NCBI RefSeq assembly: GCF_013055795.1
Contig: NZ_JABETO010000002.1
Location: 129,738-193,737, forward strand
DNA from: Streptomyces sp. I05A-00742
GTDB lineage: Bacteria > Actinomycetota > Actinomycetes > Streptomycetales > Streptomycetaceae
Reading direction: 5' to 3'
Length of the DNA stretch: 64,000 bases
Shown: positions 25,103-35,221 of the stretch, piece after piece
How positions within the stretch are numbered: the first letter of the stretch is position 1
How the letters are laid out: every line of letters begins with the position of its first letter
Notes under the pieces: generated by a model
Database searches by the model: none
Told to the model about the DNA's origin: nothing
What the model saw: only the letters and a program-made list of their open reading frames with translations
Program-made: the position numbers and the translations under genes

Positions 25103-26737
25103 GTGCTTTTTGCCGTTCGTTCGGCCGGCGCCCTGCACCGACTCCTCGACGTCCTGCCGGTCTTCGAGGGCGACGAACGAATCGTCAGCCGCTTCACACT
25201 CGTCCCGGGCTCCGACTTCGACGTGGACGCCCTCTCGGCTCTCGACCGCTCCGGCGCCCGGTTCATCAGCTGGAACACCGCACGCAGCCAGGCGCATGAC
25301 CTGATCCTGACGGCGAGCCCCAAAGGCGCGATACGGGTCCTGCCCGGCCCACAGGTACTGCTCCCCCACGGCGCCGGGTTCAACAAGGCGATTCCGCAAG
25401 AAGGTTCGCCCCATCTGCCGTCCGGCCTCGACCCCCACTACCTGCTCGTCGACGGCACGCCCTGGGCAACCCTCCACGCCCTCGCCCACGGCGACCAGCT
25501 CGACCGCCTCGCCGAACTCTGCCCACCGGCGGCGGCCAGGGCCACGGTCGTGGGCGATCCGACGCTGGACCGCGTACTCGTGTCGCTCGCCCACCGGGAC
25601 GAATACCGTGCCGCCCTGGGCACGGGCGAACGCCGGCTCGTCGTGCTCACCTCCACCTGGGGGTCCGAATCACTGCTGGCGCGGCGGCCGGAGCTGCCCG
25701 CCGAACTCGCGGGTGTCCTCCCCCACGACGCGTACCAACTGGCGCTCGTCCTGCACCCCAACGAGCACAGCCGCATCGGTGCGTACGACCTCTCCCGGCA
25801 CCTCGCGCCCGCGTTGCGCGCGGGGGTGATCCTGGCCCGGCCGCATGAGGAATGGGCGACTCTCCTGGTCGCCTGCGACGCCGTCGTCACCGACCACGGC
25901 TCCACCGCCCTCTACGCCGCCGCCCTGGGCCGGCCCGTCGTCGGTGCCTACGACGGTGGCAGCGAGCTGATACCCGGGAGTCCGATGGCCACCCTGCTGG
26001 AGCAGGCACCGCGGCTGGCCGGACCCGCCGGTCTGGCGGAGGCCCTGCGGGCGGCAGTGGCCCAGGATGTCCGCAAGTGCGCCGACGCGGCCTTCGACCT
26101 GCCGGGCGAGTCACTGTCGCGGCTCCGCGACGAGCTGTACCGGCTGCTGGAACTACCGCCCAGGACAGCGCCGGTGCAGCCACCCCCGCTTCCCTGCCCG
26201 AGCACGCCGACCGCGGCGACCGGCCGGCCCAGGGCCCACGCGGTACGGGCCCGGGTCAGCGCGACCCGGATCGGCATCGAGCGTTTCCCCGTCGCCTCGT
26301 CCGTGGCGGCGCACCACGTGGCGGCCGAGTACCCGGACGCCGGACCGCGGGAGACGCAGAGCGCGGCGGTGCTGTGGCGCCGTTCCCGGCCCGTTCCCCG
26401 TACACCGCACACGAGCACGTGGACGGCCGGCGGCTGGACGGCGAAGATCCTCGACGAGGCCCCTGGCTGCCGGACGGCGGCCGCGATCCTCACACCGGAG
26501 CGGTGTCTGGTGAGGCACCGCTCCGCCGGACTGTTCAGTGTCGGCATCGAGCCGCGCAGGACGGGCGGGCGCGTGCTCCGGGTTGATCCGGCGGCCGTGA
26601 TCTCGGCGGTCCACGCCTGGCTGGCCACGGCCTCCGAACGCACGGTCCCGGTCACGCTCGTGTGCGACGTCGGCCCGCTCTCCGTCCGGGCCGTCCTGAC
26701 GCCGGCGGACCGGTCCGACCTCGACTACGAGCTCTGA
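25103..26737 (+). CDS. GT-B-like (CDP-glycerol glycerophosphotransferase-like) protein, copy A
   Basis: This 544-aa protein is taken from the GTG at 25103, immediately after the heptamer array. It has two Rossmann-like halves. The first includes [12 protein letters not shown], and the second includes [13 protein letters not shown] and [23 protein letters not shown] (about residues 250-280), like the donor-binding end of CDP-glycerol glycerophosphotransferases. About 170 further residues of unknown type follow. The protein at 31309 is a full-length paralogue. The GTG puts the first beta strand at residue 1, whereas copy B has about 25 residues before it. Translation through the array from ATG 24485 (in frame) is therefore possible. 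Its 3' end overlaps the convergent NLR by 13 bp. Confidence 0.75.
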   Translation: MLFAVRSAGALHRLLDVLPVFEGDERIVSRFTLVPGSDFDVDALSALDRSGARFISWNTARSQAHDLILTASPKGAIRVLPGPQVLLPHGAGFNKAIPQEGSPHLPSGLDPHYLLVDGTPWATLHALAHGDQLDRLAELCPPAAARATVVGDPTLDRVLVSLAHRDEYRAALGTGERRLVVLTSTWGSESLLARRPELPAELAGVLPHDAYQLALVLHPNEHSRIGAYDLSRHLAPALRAGVILARPHEEWATLLVACDAVVTDHGSTALYAAALGRPVVGAYDGGSELIPGSPMATLLEQAPRLAGPAGLAEALRAAVAQDVRKCADAAFDLPGESLSRLRDELYRLLELPPRTAPVQPPPLPCPSTPTAATGRPRAHAVRARVSATRIGIERFPVASSVAAHHVAAEYPDAGPRETQSAAVLWRRSRPVPRTPHTSTWTAGGWTAKILDEAPGCRTAAAILTPERCLVRHRSAGLFSVGIEPRRTGGRVLRVDPAAVISAVHAWLATASERTVPVTLVCDVGPLSVRAVLTPADRSDLDYEL

Positions 26738-28821
26738 CCCGCGCCCGACAGGCCACCCGAACGTTCGACCAGCAGCCGAGCCGCCGTCCGATGCTCTTCC
26801 GCCTCCGCGCCCTCCCCCGTCTCGTCGGCGAGAACTGCGAGCTCCTCCAGGACGCGCACCTCGTCAGCGGTAGAGCCCCGCTTCCTGGCTCCGTCCAGGG
26901 CGGACCGGACCAGCGCGGCCGCCTCCGCCGCCCGCCCGACACGGCGCAGCGCACGCCCGAGTTCGAAGCCGGTGCGTGCGGTCATCCGCTCCCGGCTCTG
27001 CTCACGGGCCATACGGTGCGCGTCCGTCAGCAGGTCGACCGCCCGTCCGTGCTCGCCCATGCCGAGGGCGGCGCACCCGAGGAGGTAGGTCTGGAGCAGC
27101 ACGCCGTACGCGTTCCCGATCGCCGCATGCTCCTGCCGGGCGCTCTCGAAATCCACCACGGCGGATGCCCAGTCGCCTCGGACGGACTTCAGCTTGCCCC
27201 GGAACTCCACCACCGAGGCCTTGAGCTTCCGTTCCTTCTCCGAATCCCCCAGGGTCCCGGCGGCGCTCACCGCGTGCCGCAGTTGCTCCGCCGCTTCCTC
27301 GTACCGCTCCTGTTCCCACAGGGGCCTGGCCAGTTGGCAGCGCATCCGGATCAACGCCGGCAGGTGTTCCATGTGCTCGGCGGCCGTCACTCCCCGGCGG
27401 AAGGCGTCCGTGACGTCCGCGTAGTGCTGGTGGTCGAGGAAATGCGTCCACAGCGGCTCGCACAGGGCCCACACGTCCTCGTACAGGCCGGATTCGGAGG
27501 CGAGCCGGACACAGCCGTACAGGGCGAGCCGCTGGGACTCCATCCACCGCAACGCCTCCGCCTTGCCGCCGAACTCGACGTCCGGGACGTCGGGGACGGG
27601 CGGACCGGGCGCCGCGAACGTCATGCGCGGACCGGCCGCGAGGAGATCGGCCCGGATGGCCTGACGCCGGTACCAGCGGATCAGCCGACGGCGAGCCTCC
27701 CGCCGTTTCGTCCCGGAGGGATCCGCCTCGCGGGAGCGGCGCTCGGCGTGTCCGCGCAGCAGATCGTGGATCCGGTGGCCTTCCGGCCGGTTCTCCAGGA
27801 GACCTGCCGCCTCCAGTTCCTCCAGCGCGTCCTCGGCCGGCTGCGGACCGCCGGCCAGGAGGACGGCGGCGGCCGGAGCGGTGACCACGGGGGCGGGGAA
27901 CTCCGGCAACAGGCGGTACAGCCGCGCGGCCTCCGGCCCGAGCCCGGCGTACGCCGCGTCCCACACCGCCTCCACCATCGGAATCCCCCTCTCGTGCAGC
28001 TCCGCCGTGAGCTCGGCGACCAGACGGGTCAGACTGCGCCGCCGGTGCCTGCGGATCCACTGACCGGCCACGCGGAGCGCCGCCGGCAGCCCGCCACAGC
28101 CCCGGGCGAGCTCCACCAGGGCGTCCGGTTCCTCCCCCAACCGCGGGTCGTCCACCATGTGCCGCAGCAGCCGCACGGCGTCGTCGACGGCCAGCGGGCT
28201 CATCGGCACCTCCACCGTGGCCACTCCGTCGAGGTCGTACAACTGCCCCTGACTGGTCACGATCGCCAGGCTCTCCGCCGACGACGGAAGCAGCGGCAGG
28301 ACCTCGGCACCGAACCGGGCGTTGTCGACCACCACAAGCAGCCGCTTGCCCCGCGTACGCGTCCAGTACTGCTTCGAACGCCCGCCGAGCGACCGTTCCA
28401 GCCACTCCGGAGAGACCCCCAGCCCGGTCAGCAGTTCACCGACCGCGTCCGCGACCTCGACCACTCCGTCCCGGCGCAGGTCGTCCAGGTCGACGTACAG
28501 CACCCCGTCCGGAAACCGGTCACTGATCCGGCGTGCGACGTGGAACCCCAGCGCTGTCTTGCCGACCCCACCGATCCCCGTCAACGCGACGACCAAGGGG
28601 CCACCGCGGTCCGCCTGACCGCTCACGGCCCGCAGGATGCGTTCCTGTTCGGATCGCCGGTCCTCGAAGTGAGCGAGGGCGGGCGGGAGCTGATACGGAG
28701 TCGATGGAGGGGAACCGGCCGCGACATGCACGTGATGGTGCACCTCACCGATGTCCCGGGCCTGGTAGACCGCCCCTACCTGCGGCTCCCCGCCCAAGCT
28801 GTTGTACGTGTCCTCGGCCAC
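26725..28821 (-). CDS. NB-ARC-TPR (NLR/STAND) ATPase with N-terminal amyloid-like motif, copy A
   Basis: This 698-aa signalling ATPase starts at GTG 28821. Residues 7-29 carry the short motif beginning NSLGG, with VYQARDI in its middle, which is shared with the adjacent small protein. The NB-ARC Walker [10 protein letters not shown] is at residues 81-89, Walker B-like [10 protein letters not shown] at about 165, and the winged-helix/ARC2 part follows. From about residue 400 the protein is helical with TPR-like pairs and ends in [18 protein letters not shown]. NLRs of this kind oligomerise on a cue and seed an effector through the N-terminal motif. The cue is unknown. It is divergent from the Bell-like gene (136 bp) and convergent with the GT gene. 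Confidence 0.85.
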   Translation of the reverse strand: MAEDTYNSLGGEPQVGAVYQARDIGEVHHHVHVAAGSPPSTPYQLPPALAHFEDRRSEQERILRAVSGQADRGGPLVVALTGIGGVGKTALGFHVARRISDRFPDGVLYVDLDDLRRDGVVEVADAVGELLTGLGVSPEWLERSLGGRSKQYWTRTRGKRLLVVVDNARFGAEVLPLLPSSAESLAIVTSQGQLYDLDGVATVEVPMSPLAVDDAVRLLRHMVDDPRLGEEPDALVELARGCGGLPAALRVAGQWIRRHRRRSLTRLVAELTAELHERGIPMVEAVWDAAYAGLGPEAARLYRLLPEFPAPVVTAPAAAVLLAGGPQPAEDALEELEAAGLLENRPEGHRIHDLLRGHAERRSREADPSGTKRREARRRLIRWYRRQAIRADLLAAGPRMTFAAPGPPVPDVPDVEFGGKAEALRWMESQRLALYGCVRLASESGLYEDVWALCEPLWTHFLDHQHYADVTDAFRRGVTAAEHMEHLPALIRMRCQLARPLWEQERYEEAAEQLRHAVSAAGTLGDSEKERKLKASVVEFRGKLKSVRGDWASAVVDFESARQEHAAIGNAYGVLLQTYLLGCAALGMGEHGRAVDLLTDAHRMAREQSRERMTARTGFELGRALRRVGRAAEAAALVRSALDGARKRGSTADEVRVLEELAVLADETGEGAEAEEHRTAARLLVERSGGLSGAGQSS

Positions 28822-28957
28822 GCGCCAAACCCTACGCCGATCACGTGGGTTTGACGGGCGAACAGCTATGTTCTTCTGTCGCCCCGAAGCCCCTGCGAAG
28901 GACCACACCGACGCCCTACTATGTGCACCCACCACAGACAACCCAGGGAGCGCGTCC

Positions 28958-29377
28958 ATGGATCCGATCTCCGTAAGCGTTCTCGCGGCCCTCGTCGGAG
29001 GCGCCGGCGGAGAAGCCGGCCGCCAGGCCTGGCAGGGCCTGGCCACCCTGGTCCGCCGTCCCTTCCGCCGCGACGACGACACCCCCGGTTCGGACCCCCT
29101 GCCCCACATCAGCACCGGCCTCCCCGAACTCACCGCCCTCCAGAACGCCCCCACCGACCCGGCCCGAGCCCAGGCCCTCGTCACGGCACTCAGCGTCCGC
29201 GCCGCCCTGGACGCCGAGTTCCGCGGTTTCCTGGAGGAATGGTGGCAGCGCGCCCAGTCGGTGGGAACCGGCGGCAACGTCCACAACAACATCGGCGGCG
29301 GCACCTACAACGCGCCTGTCGTGCAAGGGCGGGACTTCTCGGGAATCTCGTTCACCACGCCGCCGGCGGGGCCGTAG
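28958..29377 (+). CDS. Bell-like small effector with C-terminal amyloid-like motif, copy A
   Basis: This 139-aa protein starts at an ATG behind AGGGAG. The N-terminus, [18 protein letters not shown], is hydrophobic and Gly/Ala-rich, followed by helical sequence to about residue 100. Residues 110-132 form the motif beginning NNIGGG, with VVQGRDF in the middle. It aligns without gaps to the N-terminal motif of the divergent NLR. This layout matches Bell-domain proteins, proposed pore-forming effectors seeded by a matching NLR. The Bell assignment rests on length, position and composition, not a profile search. The 3' 73 bp overlap the VTC-like gene on the other strand. Confidence 0.65.
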   Translation: MDPISVSVLAALVGGAGGEAGRQAWQGLATLVRRPFRRDDDTPGSDPLPHISTGLPELTALQNAPTDPARAQALVTALSVRAALDAEFRGFLEEWWQRAQSVGTGGNVHNNIGGGTYNAPVVQGRDFSGISFTTPPAGP

Positions 29378-30216
29378 GGCCGCCCGGCCCGACCGTCGGA
29401 GTCGAGGGAGCTCACTGAGTCGTCGGAGCCGAACACGCGGCGTGCGGCACGGCGCCAGCGGTTGGCAGGTAGGAGCGGGCGCAGGGTCGCCAGGGCCCCG
29501 CAGTATTTGGTGAAGACAGCCGGCCGCAGTCCGCAGGAGTGCAGCATCCGGTCGACGTCGCTGAGGTGTCCGGCCGTCTTCGTCTCGACCAGCACGAGAT
29601 CGGCGTCGCAGCGCACCATGCGCCCCGTACCCAGATCGGCGCAGGACAGTCCCGCGTCGCAGGTGATGCGCTCACCGTCGCCGACCAGCGTCGCGCGCAG
29701 GTAGTCGGTACTGAGGGAGGGGCTCAGCGCGTCCGGTGCGGCGATCCCGTAGGCGCACCGCAGGGTCTCCGCGAGAAACGTCCGGGAGCCGGCGTCCGTC
29801 GGTGCCTCCGAACCGGACAGGAGGCGGCGGTGTTTGGCCGTACTCCCCCGCCCTCCCTTCACCTTGATCTCGAACTGCCGCTCTCCGGAGTCCTTGTACA
29901 CCCGCTCGCGGATCTTGAAGCGGGCTCTGCGCCCCTGCCGGTGGTCGTGGAAGGAGCGCAAACCGGGGGTGTCGTAGTAGACGGAGTGGTAGCGGAAGAC
30001 GCGCCGTCCGCCGATGGCCAGCGCACGGAACGGACCGCCGGGACGTCGGGGGTCGGTGAGGCACTCCGCGATGCGCAGGAAGGTGTCCGCGGGGACGAGG
30101 TAGCTGCGGTCGAAGCGGACCAGCAACTCCGAGCGTTCGTTGACCTCGGCCAGGGAGATCGGTGCGGCACCATCGACCGCGTCGGCGATGACTTCGGTGG
30201 CGGTCGGCGTGCTCAC
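29305..30216 (-). CDS. VTC/CYTH-domain protein, polyphosphate-polymerase-like
   Basis: This is a 303-aa protein. Its CYTH tunnel-fold segments RFDRSYLVPAD, RYHSVYYDTPGL, RARFKIRERVY, QFEIKVKGG and LVLVETKTAG match bacterial relatives of the yeast Vtc4 polyphosphate polymerase. KYCGALATLRPLLPANRWRR near the C-terminus is the usual ending. GTG 30216 overlaps the DUF4956 stop (GTGA). The pair VTC-DUF4956 is a known bacterial combination, often with CotH. The last 24 codons overlap the end of the small effector gene antiparallel, so the C-terminal tail is constrained by two reading frames. Confidence 0.85.
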   Translation of the reverse strand: MSTPTATEVIADAVDGAAPISLAEVNERSELLVRFDRSYLVPADTFLRIAECLTDPRRPGGPFRALAIGGRRVFRYHSVYYDTPGLRSFHDHRQGRRARFKIRERVYKDSGERQFEIKVKGGRGSTAKHRRLLSGSEAPTDAGSRTFLAETLRCAYGIAAPDALSPSLSTDYLRATLVGDGERITCDAGLSCADLGTGRMVRCDADLVLVETKTAGHLSDVDRMLHSCGLRPAVFTKYCGALATLRPLLPANRWRRAARRVFGSDDSVSSLDSDGRAGRPYGPAGGVVNEIPEKSRPCTTGAL

Positions 30217-30845
30217 ACCGGCTCCCCGGCCGGGACCCTGCGACGGACCTGCTCGGAGACGGCGGCCGGACCGGATCCCCCGCCCGGCCGGGGCTCGCGG
30301 TAGCGCACGTCCACAACCATCAGGTCGCGCACGAAGTCCACTTCCCTCACCGTCCAGTTGAGCGGCTCCCCCAGCCGCAGGGCAAGATCGGTGCGCAGTG
30401 CGGCGGGGCATCCGTGCACGGTGTCGAGGGTGACGACGGCCCGGCGGGACCGGGCCAGGAGGCGGGGACTGTCTGCTGCCCATACGACCAGCAGCAGGAT
30501 CCCGCTCAGACCGGCCTTGGCGGGGAGCGCCAACTGCGGGAGACCGCAGACCAGTCCGAGGACGAGCGTCGTGAAGTAGTACGCGACCTCCTCGTGCTGC
30601 ACCGCGTCGGACCGCAGCCGGACGATGGACAGCACCCCGAACAGACCGAAGCCCAGCGTCGCCCCACCGCTGCCGCCGGCCTCGGCGAGAGCAACGACGA
30701 CGGTGAACAGCCCGGCGTTCAGCGCCAGATAGGCCGGCACGAGATCGCGGCGGCGATGGCGCGGATAGTAGATGGCGAGGGTCAGCAAGCAGACGGCGAT
30801 GAGGTCGAGTGCCGTGTAGGCGGCGATGTGCCGCAGAGCGTCCAT
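30213..30845 (-). CDS. DUF4956 membrane protein
   Basis: This 210-aa protein has four to five hydrophobic segments in its first 140 residues. LGFGLFGVLSIVRLRSDAVQ, with the conserved SIVRLR motif, identifies DUF4956. The ATG at 30845 has GGGGAG seven bases before it. It is translated just ahead of the VTC-like gene, with which it probably makes a membrane-linked polyphosphate or related system. Confidence 0.87.
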   Translation of the reverse strand: MDALRHIAAYTALDLIAVCLLTLAIYYPRHRRRDLVPAYLALNAGLFTVVVALAEAGGSGGATLGFGLFGVLSIVRLRSDAVQHEEVAYYFTTLVLGLVCGLPQLALPAKAGLSGILLLVVWAADSPRLLARSRRAVVTLDTVHGCPAALRTDLALRLGEPLNWTVREVDFVRDLMVVDVRYREPRPGGGSGPAAVSEQVRRRVPAGEPV

Positions 30846-30913
30846 GACGTGACTCCCCCTGTGCGTCGAGTGGAACACAGAGAGTAGCCGGATCGCGACT
30901 GAACGCGTCGGGC

Positions 30914-30937
30914 CTGTGGAGAAACGTCTCTCCACAG
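30914..30937. promoter_or_regulatory. Perfect 9-bp inverted repeat upstream of the DUF4956-VTC unit
   Basis: CTGTGGAGA (30914-30922) and TCTCCACAG (30929-30937) surround six bases, 69 bp upstream of the DUF4956 start. The size and position suit an operator. The surrounding 30846-31172 holds no convincing gene. Confidence 0.45.
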
Positions 30938-31172
30938 CGCTTCGCAACGCAAGGGCCGGGGGCAGGCACGCGGTGAAGTGATGGCCCCCGCTGTAGACAC
31001 CGGGCTCCGGCTTGAAGCATGATCGCCAAGCCGTCCAGCATCTCCTCCACGCCGTGAAGCGGGGCACGGGCCGGACGAGGCGGGCCACCCGCCCCGGTAT
31101 CGTAGGTCCCCTCTCCTGATCAGTCCGATCCTCAGAAGGGTTGCCCCGCCGCTTGAATTGCTATACGCAACC

Positions 31173-31308
<136 letters not shown>

Positions 31309-33027
31309 GTGGACGGTAGGGGCGGCACTCATCTTCGTGTTCCCGTGGGCGACGACGCGCATCGGTGGAGCACGTTCCACGGCGAGAAGACGCTGGTCGT
31401 GGCAGCGCGCACGGTCACCTCGACCGCCCGGGTTCTGGAATGTCTGCCGGCACTCCTACGGGATGACAACCGGGTCACCGTCGTGTTCGCCTACGACCCC
31501 ACGTCCGCCTTCAACGACGGAGTTCTCGATCTGCTCCGTGACGCCGGCTGCCGGATCATGCCCTGGTCACAGCTGGGGAGCATCGCAGCTGACCTCATCC
31601 TGTCCGCCAGCGAGAACATCGAGGTTCCTCAAGGCGACTGCCCGGTCCTTGTACTCCCGCACGGCATCGGCTTCCAAAAGCTCGTGCCGGATTCCCGGAC
31701 CCCACGGTCCCGGTTGTCCGGCGTCGTACCGGACTCGCTGCTCGAGTCCGGGCGGGCATGGCTGGCCGTATCGCACCCTGATCAGGAAGAGCAGCTACTC
31801 GTCACCCATCCGAAGACCTCGGGCCGCACACTGTTGATCGGGGACCCGTGCTTCGACGAGCTGGCCATCAGTCTCCCTCAAGCCTCCGCCTACCGGCGCG
31901 CCCTGGGTGTTGCCGATGGCCGGCGTCTTGTCGTGGTCAGCTCCACCTGGGGCCCGACGTCGTTGCTCGGCCGGCACCCGCAGTTGCCTGCCGAGCTGCT
32001 GGCCTCGCTGCCCTATGACGAGTACCGGGTAGCTGCGATCATCCATCCCAATGTGTGGTCCTCACACGGGTCCTGGCAGATCCGTACCCTGCAGGCTGCG
32101 GCGCTGGAGGCCGGGCTGCTGCTGATGCCGACGATCCACGCCTGGCGGTCCGCGCTCGTCGCGGGGTCCGTCGTCGTAGGGGACCATGGGTCGGTGACGC
32201 TCATGGGCGCCGCGCTCGGCAAACCAACACTGCTCGCGGCTTTCGGCAGTGACGCGGTATCCGGCACAGCGGTCGCCCACCTGGGGCGATCCGCGCCCCG
32301 CCTCGATCCGCAAGGCAACCTGCGCCGGCAAATCGAGGCCGCAGTGCAGGACCACACTCCCGAGCGATACGCCGCGATCTCCGAGCTCGCCTTCGCGGAA
32401 CCGGGACAGGCTCTCGCTCGGCTCCGTACGACTCTGTACCGCCTGCTGAAGCTGACGGAGCCCGCCTCCGGTCCACCGCCCCTGCTGTCGCTGCCCCAGC
32501 CCGACCCGCCGGGCACGACCGTTACCTCATGGATGGTGACGACCGCCGTCACCTCGTCCGCAGCCGGACACCCCTTGGTCACGGTACGGCGTCACCCTGC
32601 GGCCGTTTCCGGCAACCGCGAGGAGGCAGCTGATACGTATCTGCATCTTGCTTGCGACGAGGAGGAACGTGACCACCGTCTCACTGAGAGCGCCTCGGTA
32701 CTGGTGCGGCGACGCTTTGCTCCCACCACCATCAGCGCCCTTGTCTGGATCCAGGACGCACTGAGCCGTTTCCCCGGCAGCCGCGTCGTTGCCGTGGCGC
32801 TGAGCACAGGCGGCTTCCTGATGGGCACACGTGACGGGCGGATCGTGGAGGCGACAGTCACCGGTCCGGTCATCGCCCCGGGGCTGCCTGCGGCCTTGGT
32901 CTACAGCTGTCTGCGTGCCGGGCTCCCACTCGACGATGCTTTCATGACGTTGCGCATCGGTGACGTGCGTGAGGAAGACGTCACGCTGCGCCTGCGGCCT
33001 CTGCCACCGACCGGCTCCTGGCCCTGA
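31309..33027 (+). CDS. GT-B-like (CDP-glycerol glycerophosphotransferase-like) protein, copy B
   Basis: This 572-aa paralogue of the protein at 25103 shares its domain order. The matched segments are LVVAARTVTSTARVLECLPAL near the start, LPHGIGFQKLVP, LVVVSSTWGPTSLLGRHPQLP, IIHPNVWS and VVVGDHGSVTLMGAALGKPTLL. The C-terminal 180 residues are again of unknown type. The start is GTG 31309, with GGAG five bases upstream and an in-frame stop at 31291 excluding a longer form. G+C is visibly lower than in copy A, so the two were probably not duplicated recently in place. The gene is convergent with the NLR copy B, 15 bp apart. Confidence 0.8.
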   Translation: MDGRGGTHLRVPVGDDAHRWSTFHGEKTLVVAARTVTSTARVLECLPALLRDDNRVTVVFAYDPTSAFNDGVLDLLRDAGCRIMPWSQLGSIAADLILSASENIEVPQGDCPVLVLPHGIGFQKLVPDSRTPRSRLSGVVPDSLLESGRAWLAVSHPDQEEQLLVTHPKTSGRTLLIGDPCFDELAISLPQASAYRRALGVADGRRLVVVSSTWGPTSLLGRHPQLPAELLASLPYDEYRVAAIIHPNVWSSHGSWQIRTLQAAALEAGLLLMPTIHAWRSALVAGSVVVGDHGSVTLMGAALGKPTLLAAFGSDAVSGTAVAHLGRSAPRLDPQGNLRRQIEAAVQDHTPERYAAISELAFAEPGQALARLRTTLYRLLKLTEPASGPPPLLSLPQPDPPGTTVTSWMVTTAVTSSAAGHPLVTVRRHPAAVSGNREEAADTYLHLACDEEERDHRLTESASVLVRRRFAPTTISALVWIQDALSRFPGSRVVAVALSTGGFLMGTRDGRIVEATVTGPVIAPGLPAALVYSCLRAGLPLDDAFMTLRIGDVREEDVTLRLRPLPPTGSWP

Positions 33028-33042
33028 GACGAGACTGCCCCG

Positions 33043-35220
33043 TCAGCCCGTACCGTCGTCCGATACCTCCATGCGGTCAAGGCGTTCCGACAGCTTCTCG
33101 GCTTCCGGGCTGCCGCCTGCCTGGTAGATCTCACGGGCCCGCGTCAGGTGTTCGCGTACGGCGTCCTGGGCGCCGCCCGTCCGCTCGATGATGTCCGCGA
33201 GCCGGAGCCGGGCCTGCGCCTCGTAGTGGCTCGCCTGCACCGCCTCAAGTTCCCGGACAGCGTCACTCAGTACACGCCTCGCCGTGTCCATGTCGCCGAG
33301 GTGCTCGTGGACGGTACCGATGGCAATCATGGCCCTGGCGGCCATACGCCTGTCACGGCGGTCCACGAGTCCCTGGTGGGCGCTGCGCAGAGTGGCCAGC
33401 GCCTTGTGATGGTGGCCGGCAGCGTCCTGCGCGCAGCCCAGGAAGTACGTGGCGATGGCCACCCCGCGCCACTCCTCGGCCATGACATTGAGCTCGACCG
33501 ACCGCCGGTACGCCTGTACGGCGTGGTCGGCGTCGAAGCGGTCCCAGTAGCGCCCGAAGAACTCGTGGACGGAGGCGCCCAGTGCTGTGTGAGCAGAGAC
33601 CTCCGCACACGCGACGGCTGTCTCGAGCTCCGTGCGCGCCTGGTCGTACTGCCCGAGGTCCATGAGCGGACGCGACAACAGGCTGCGCATCCGTGCCTCC
33701 GCCGCCGGCACCATGGCCTCGGCCGCAGCCCTCGCGCCCAGCTCCAGGGACTCCTTCCACTCCCCCAAGTAGCGGCGGTGCAGGAACAGCACGGTGAAGG
33801 CCTCCGCCAGCTGCCACACATGTTTGTGCAGAGCCAGTCGTGATGCCTCCCGTAGTACGGCGAGGATCGTGGCGCGCTCAGTGTCCAGCCACTCCAGAGG
33901 GGCCGGCCCCTCTTTGGCCGAGAAGGGGTCCGGGGCGTCGTGAAGGAGGTCGGTCAGGTTCGCAATCCGCAACCGGTCCTCCCGTACGGCACGGTCGGCG
34001 AATGCAGTGAGAACGAGATAGTGGGTGGCCACGCGCTCCACCACTTCGCGCCGCACGGACCGCGGCTCCTGCCGCTCGGCGCACTCCCGGGCGTGCAGGC
34101 GCACAAGGTCGTGGAAGCGGTAGCGACGATCCTCCGTCATATCGAGGAGGTGCGACTTCACCAGGGTGCCCAGCAGAACCTTGGCCGTCGGCACGTCGAT
34201 GTCCGCGGCGCAGGCGACCGTCCCGGCATCGAAGACGCGACCGGGAAACCATCCCAGGATGCGGTACAACTGGGCAGCGCCTGGTGGCAGATCGCGGTAG
34301 CTCACTTCGAGTACGGCGGACACGGAGTGGTCCCCTCCCAGCGACAGCCCTTGCAGGCGGCGGGTTTCGTCAGCCAGCTCCTCAGCGAGCTCACTCATCG
34401 TCACGTCGCCCGCGGTCAGGAGGCGTGCTGCCACCAGCTGCAGGGCCTTCGGCAGGCCCCCGCAGAACCCCACGAGTCGCTCGGCCGCCTGCCGCTCGGA
34501 GGCCACGGCCGCTTCGCCGCACCGGTCGGCCAGCAACCGCAGGCCGCTGTTCACATCCAGTGGGGCCAGGTGAACCGGACGAGCCCCGTCCAAGGCCAGT
34601 TCGGAAAGCCTGCCGTTGCTCGTGACCAGCACGACGCTCCCCGGCCCCTTGGGTACGAGGGGTCTGACCTGGGCGGGCTGGTTGACGTCGTCGAGAAGCA
34701 CCAAGATGCACCGGCCCGCGGTCCTCGACCGGAACAGCGAAGCCCGCTCTTCCAAGGACTTCGGGATGTAGGCATCCTCCACCCCAAGGGCCCTCAGGCA
34801 CATGCCCACCGCCTCTGACACATCACCCCCCGCCCGGCTGCGCAGCGCCGCATAGTCGACGTAGATCTGCCCGTCCGGGAACTGCTCCCGAGCCTGGTCC
34901 GCCCACCGGCAGGCCATAGCGGTCTTACCGACTCCAGGCATCCCCGAGATCACGCCATAACCCACTCTGCCCGAGCCGCTTCCACTCTCACTCAAACAGT
35001 CGTCCAGCGATGCAAGATCCGCCGAGCGGTTGATGAACCTGACCGTCAGCGAGGGCACTTGATCCGGTCTGGCCTCGGGACCGGACGGGGACGACGCCTG
35101 CACGTTAAACGTGATGCCGCCATAAATGCGCTGCGCCTGAATGCTCGGTCCGTTGACGCTCCCGGACAGCTCGTTCCTGACGAACGGATCCGCGCGCCGA
35201 TCACCGAAACCCTCAGTCAC
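33043..35220 (-). CDS. NB-ARC-TPR (NLR/STAND) ATPase with N-terminal amyloid-like motif, copy B
   Basis: This is a 725-aa NLR. The N-terminal motif at residues 16-38 begins NELSG and contains SIQAQRI. Walker A GMPGVGKT is at residues 93-100 and Walker B RCILVLLDDV at about 175. A winged-helix region (YRFHDLVRLHARECAERQ) and C-terminal TPR-like helices to the end follow. The GTG at 35220 lies one base after the stop of the small effector gene, so the two are one operon, unlike copy A where they are divergent. Codon use is less G/C-biased than in copy A. The family call is firm and the amyloid role is inferred. Confidence 0.85.
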   Translation of the reverse strand: MTEGFGDRRADPFVRNELSGSVNGPSIQAQRIYGGITFNVQASSPSGPEARPDQVPSLTVRFINRSADLASLDDCLSESGSGSGRVGYGVISGMPGVGKTAMACRWADQAREQFPDGQIYVDYAALRSRAGGDVSEAVGMCLRALGVEDAYIPKSLEERASLFRSRTAGRCILVLLDDVNQPAQVRPLVPKGPGSVVLVTSNGRLSELALDGARPVHLAPLDVNSGLRLLADRCGEAAVASERQAAERLVGFCGGLPKALQLVAARLLTAGDVTMSELAEELADETRRLQGLSLGGDHSVSAVLEVSYRDLPPGAAQLYRILGWFPGRVFDAGTVACAADIDVPTAKVLLGTLVKSHLLDMTEDRRYRFHDLVRLHARECAERQEPRSVRREVVERVATHYLVLTAFADRAVREDRLRIANLTDLLHDAPDPFSAKEGPAPLEWLDTERATILAVLREASRLALHKHVWQLAEAFTVLFLHRRYLGEWKESLELGARAAAEAMVPAAEARMRSLLSRPLMDLGQYDQARTELETAVACAEVSAHTALGASVHEFFGRYWDRFDADHAVQAYRRSVELNVMAEEWRGVAIATYFLGCAQDAAGHHHKALATLRSAHQGLVDRRDRRMAARAMIAIGTVHEHLGDMDTARRVLSDAVRELEAVQASHYEAQARLRLADIIERTGGAQDAVREHLTRAREIYQAGGSPEAEKLSERLDRMEVSDDGTG

Positions 35221-35221
35221 C

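Noticed and set aside
24335..25594. Long reverse-strand open frame with an Ala-Arg-Cys-Pro-Leu-Pro repeat
   Set aside because: It is the antisense reading of the stop-free 7-bp array plus flanking GT sequence, without a ribosome site or any recognisable fold.
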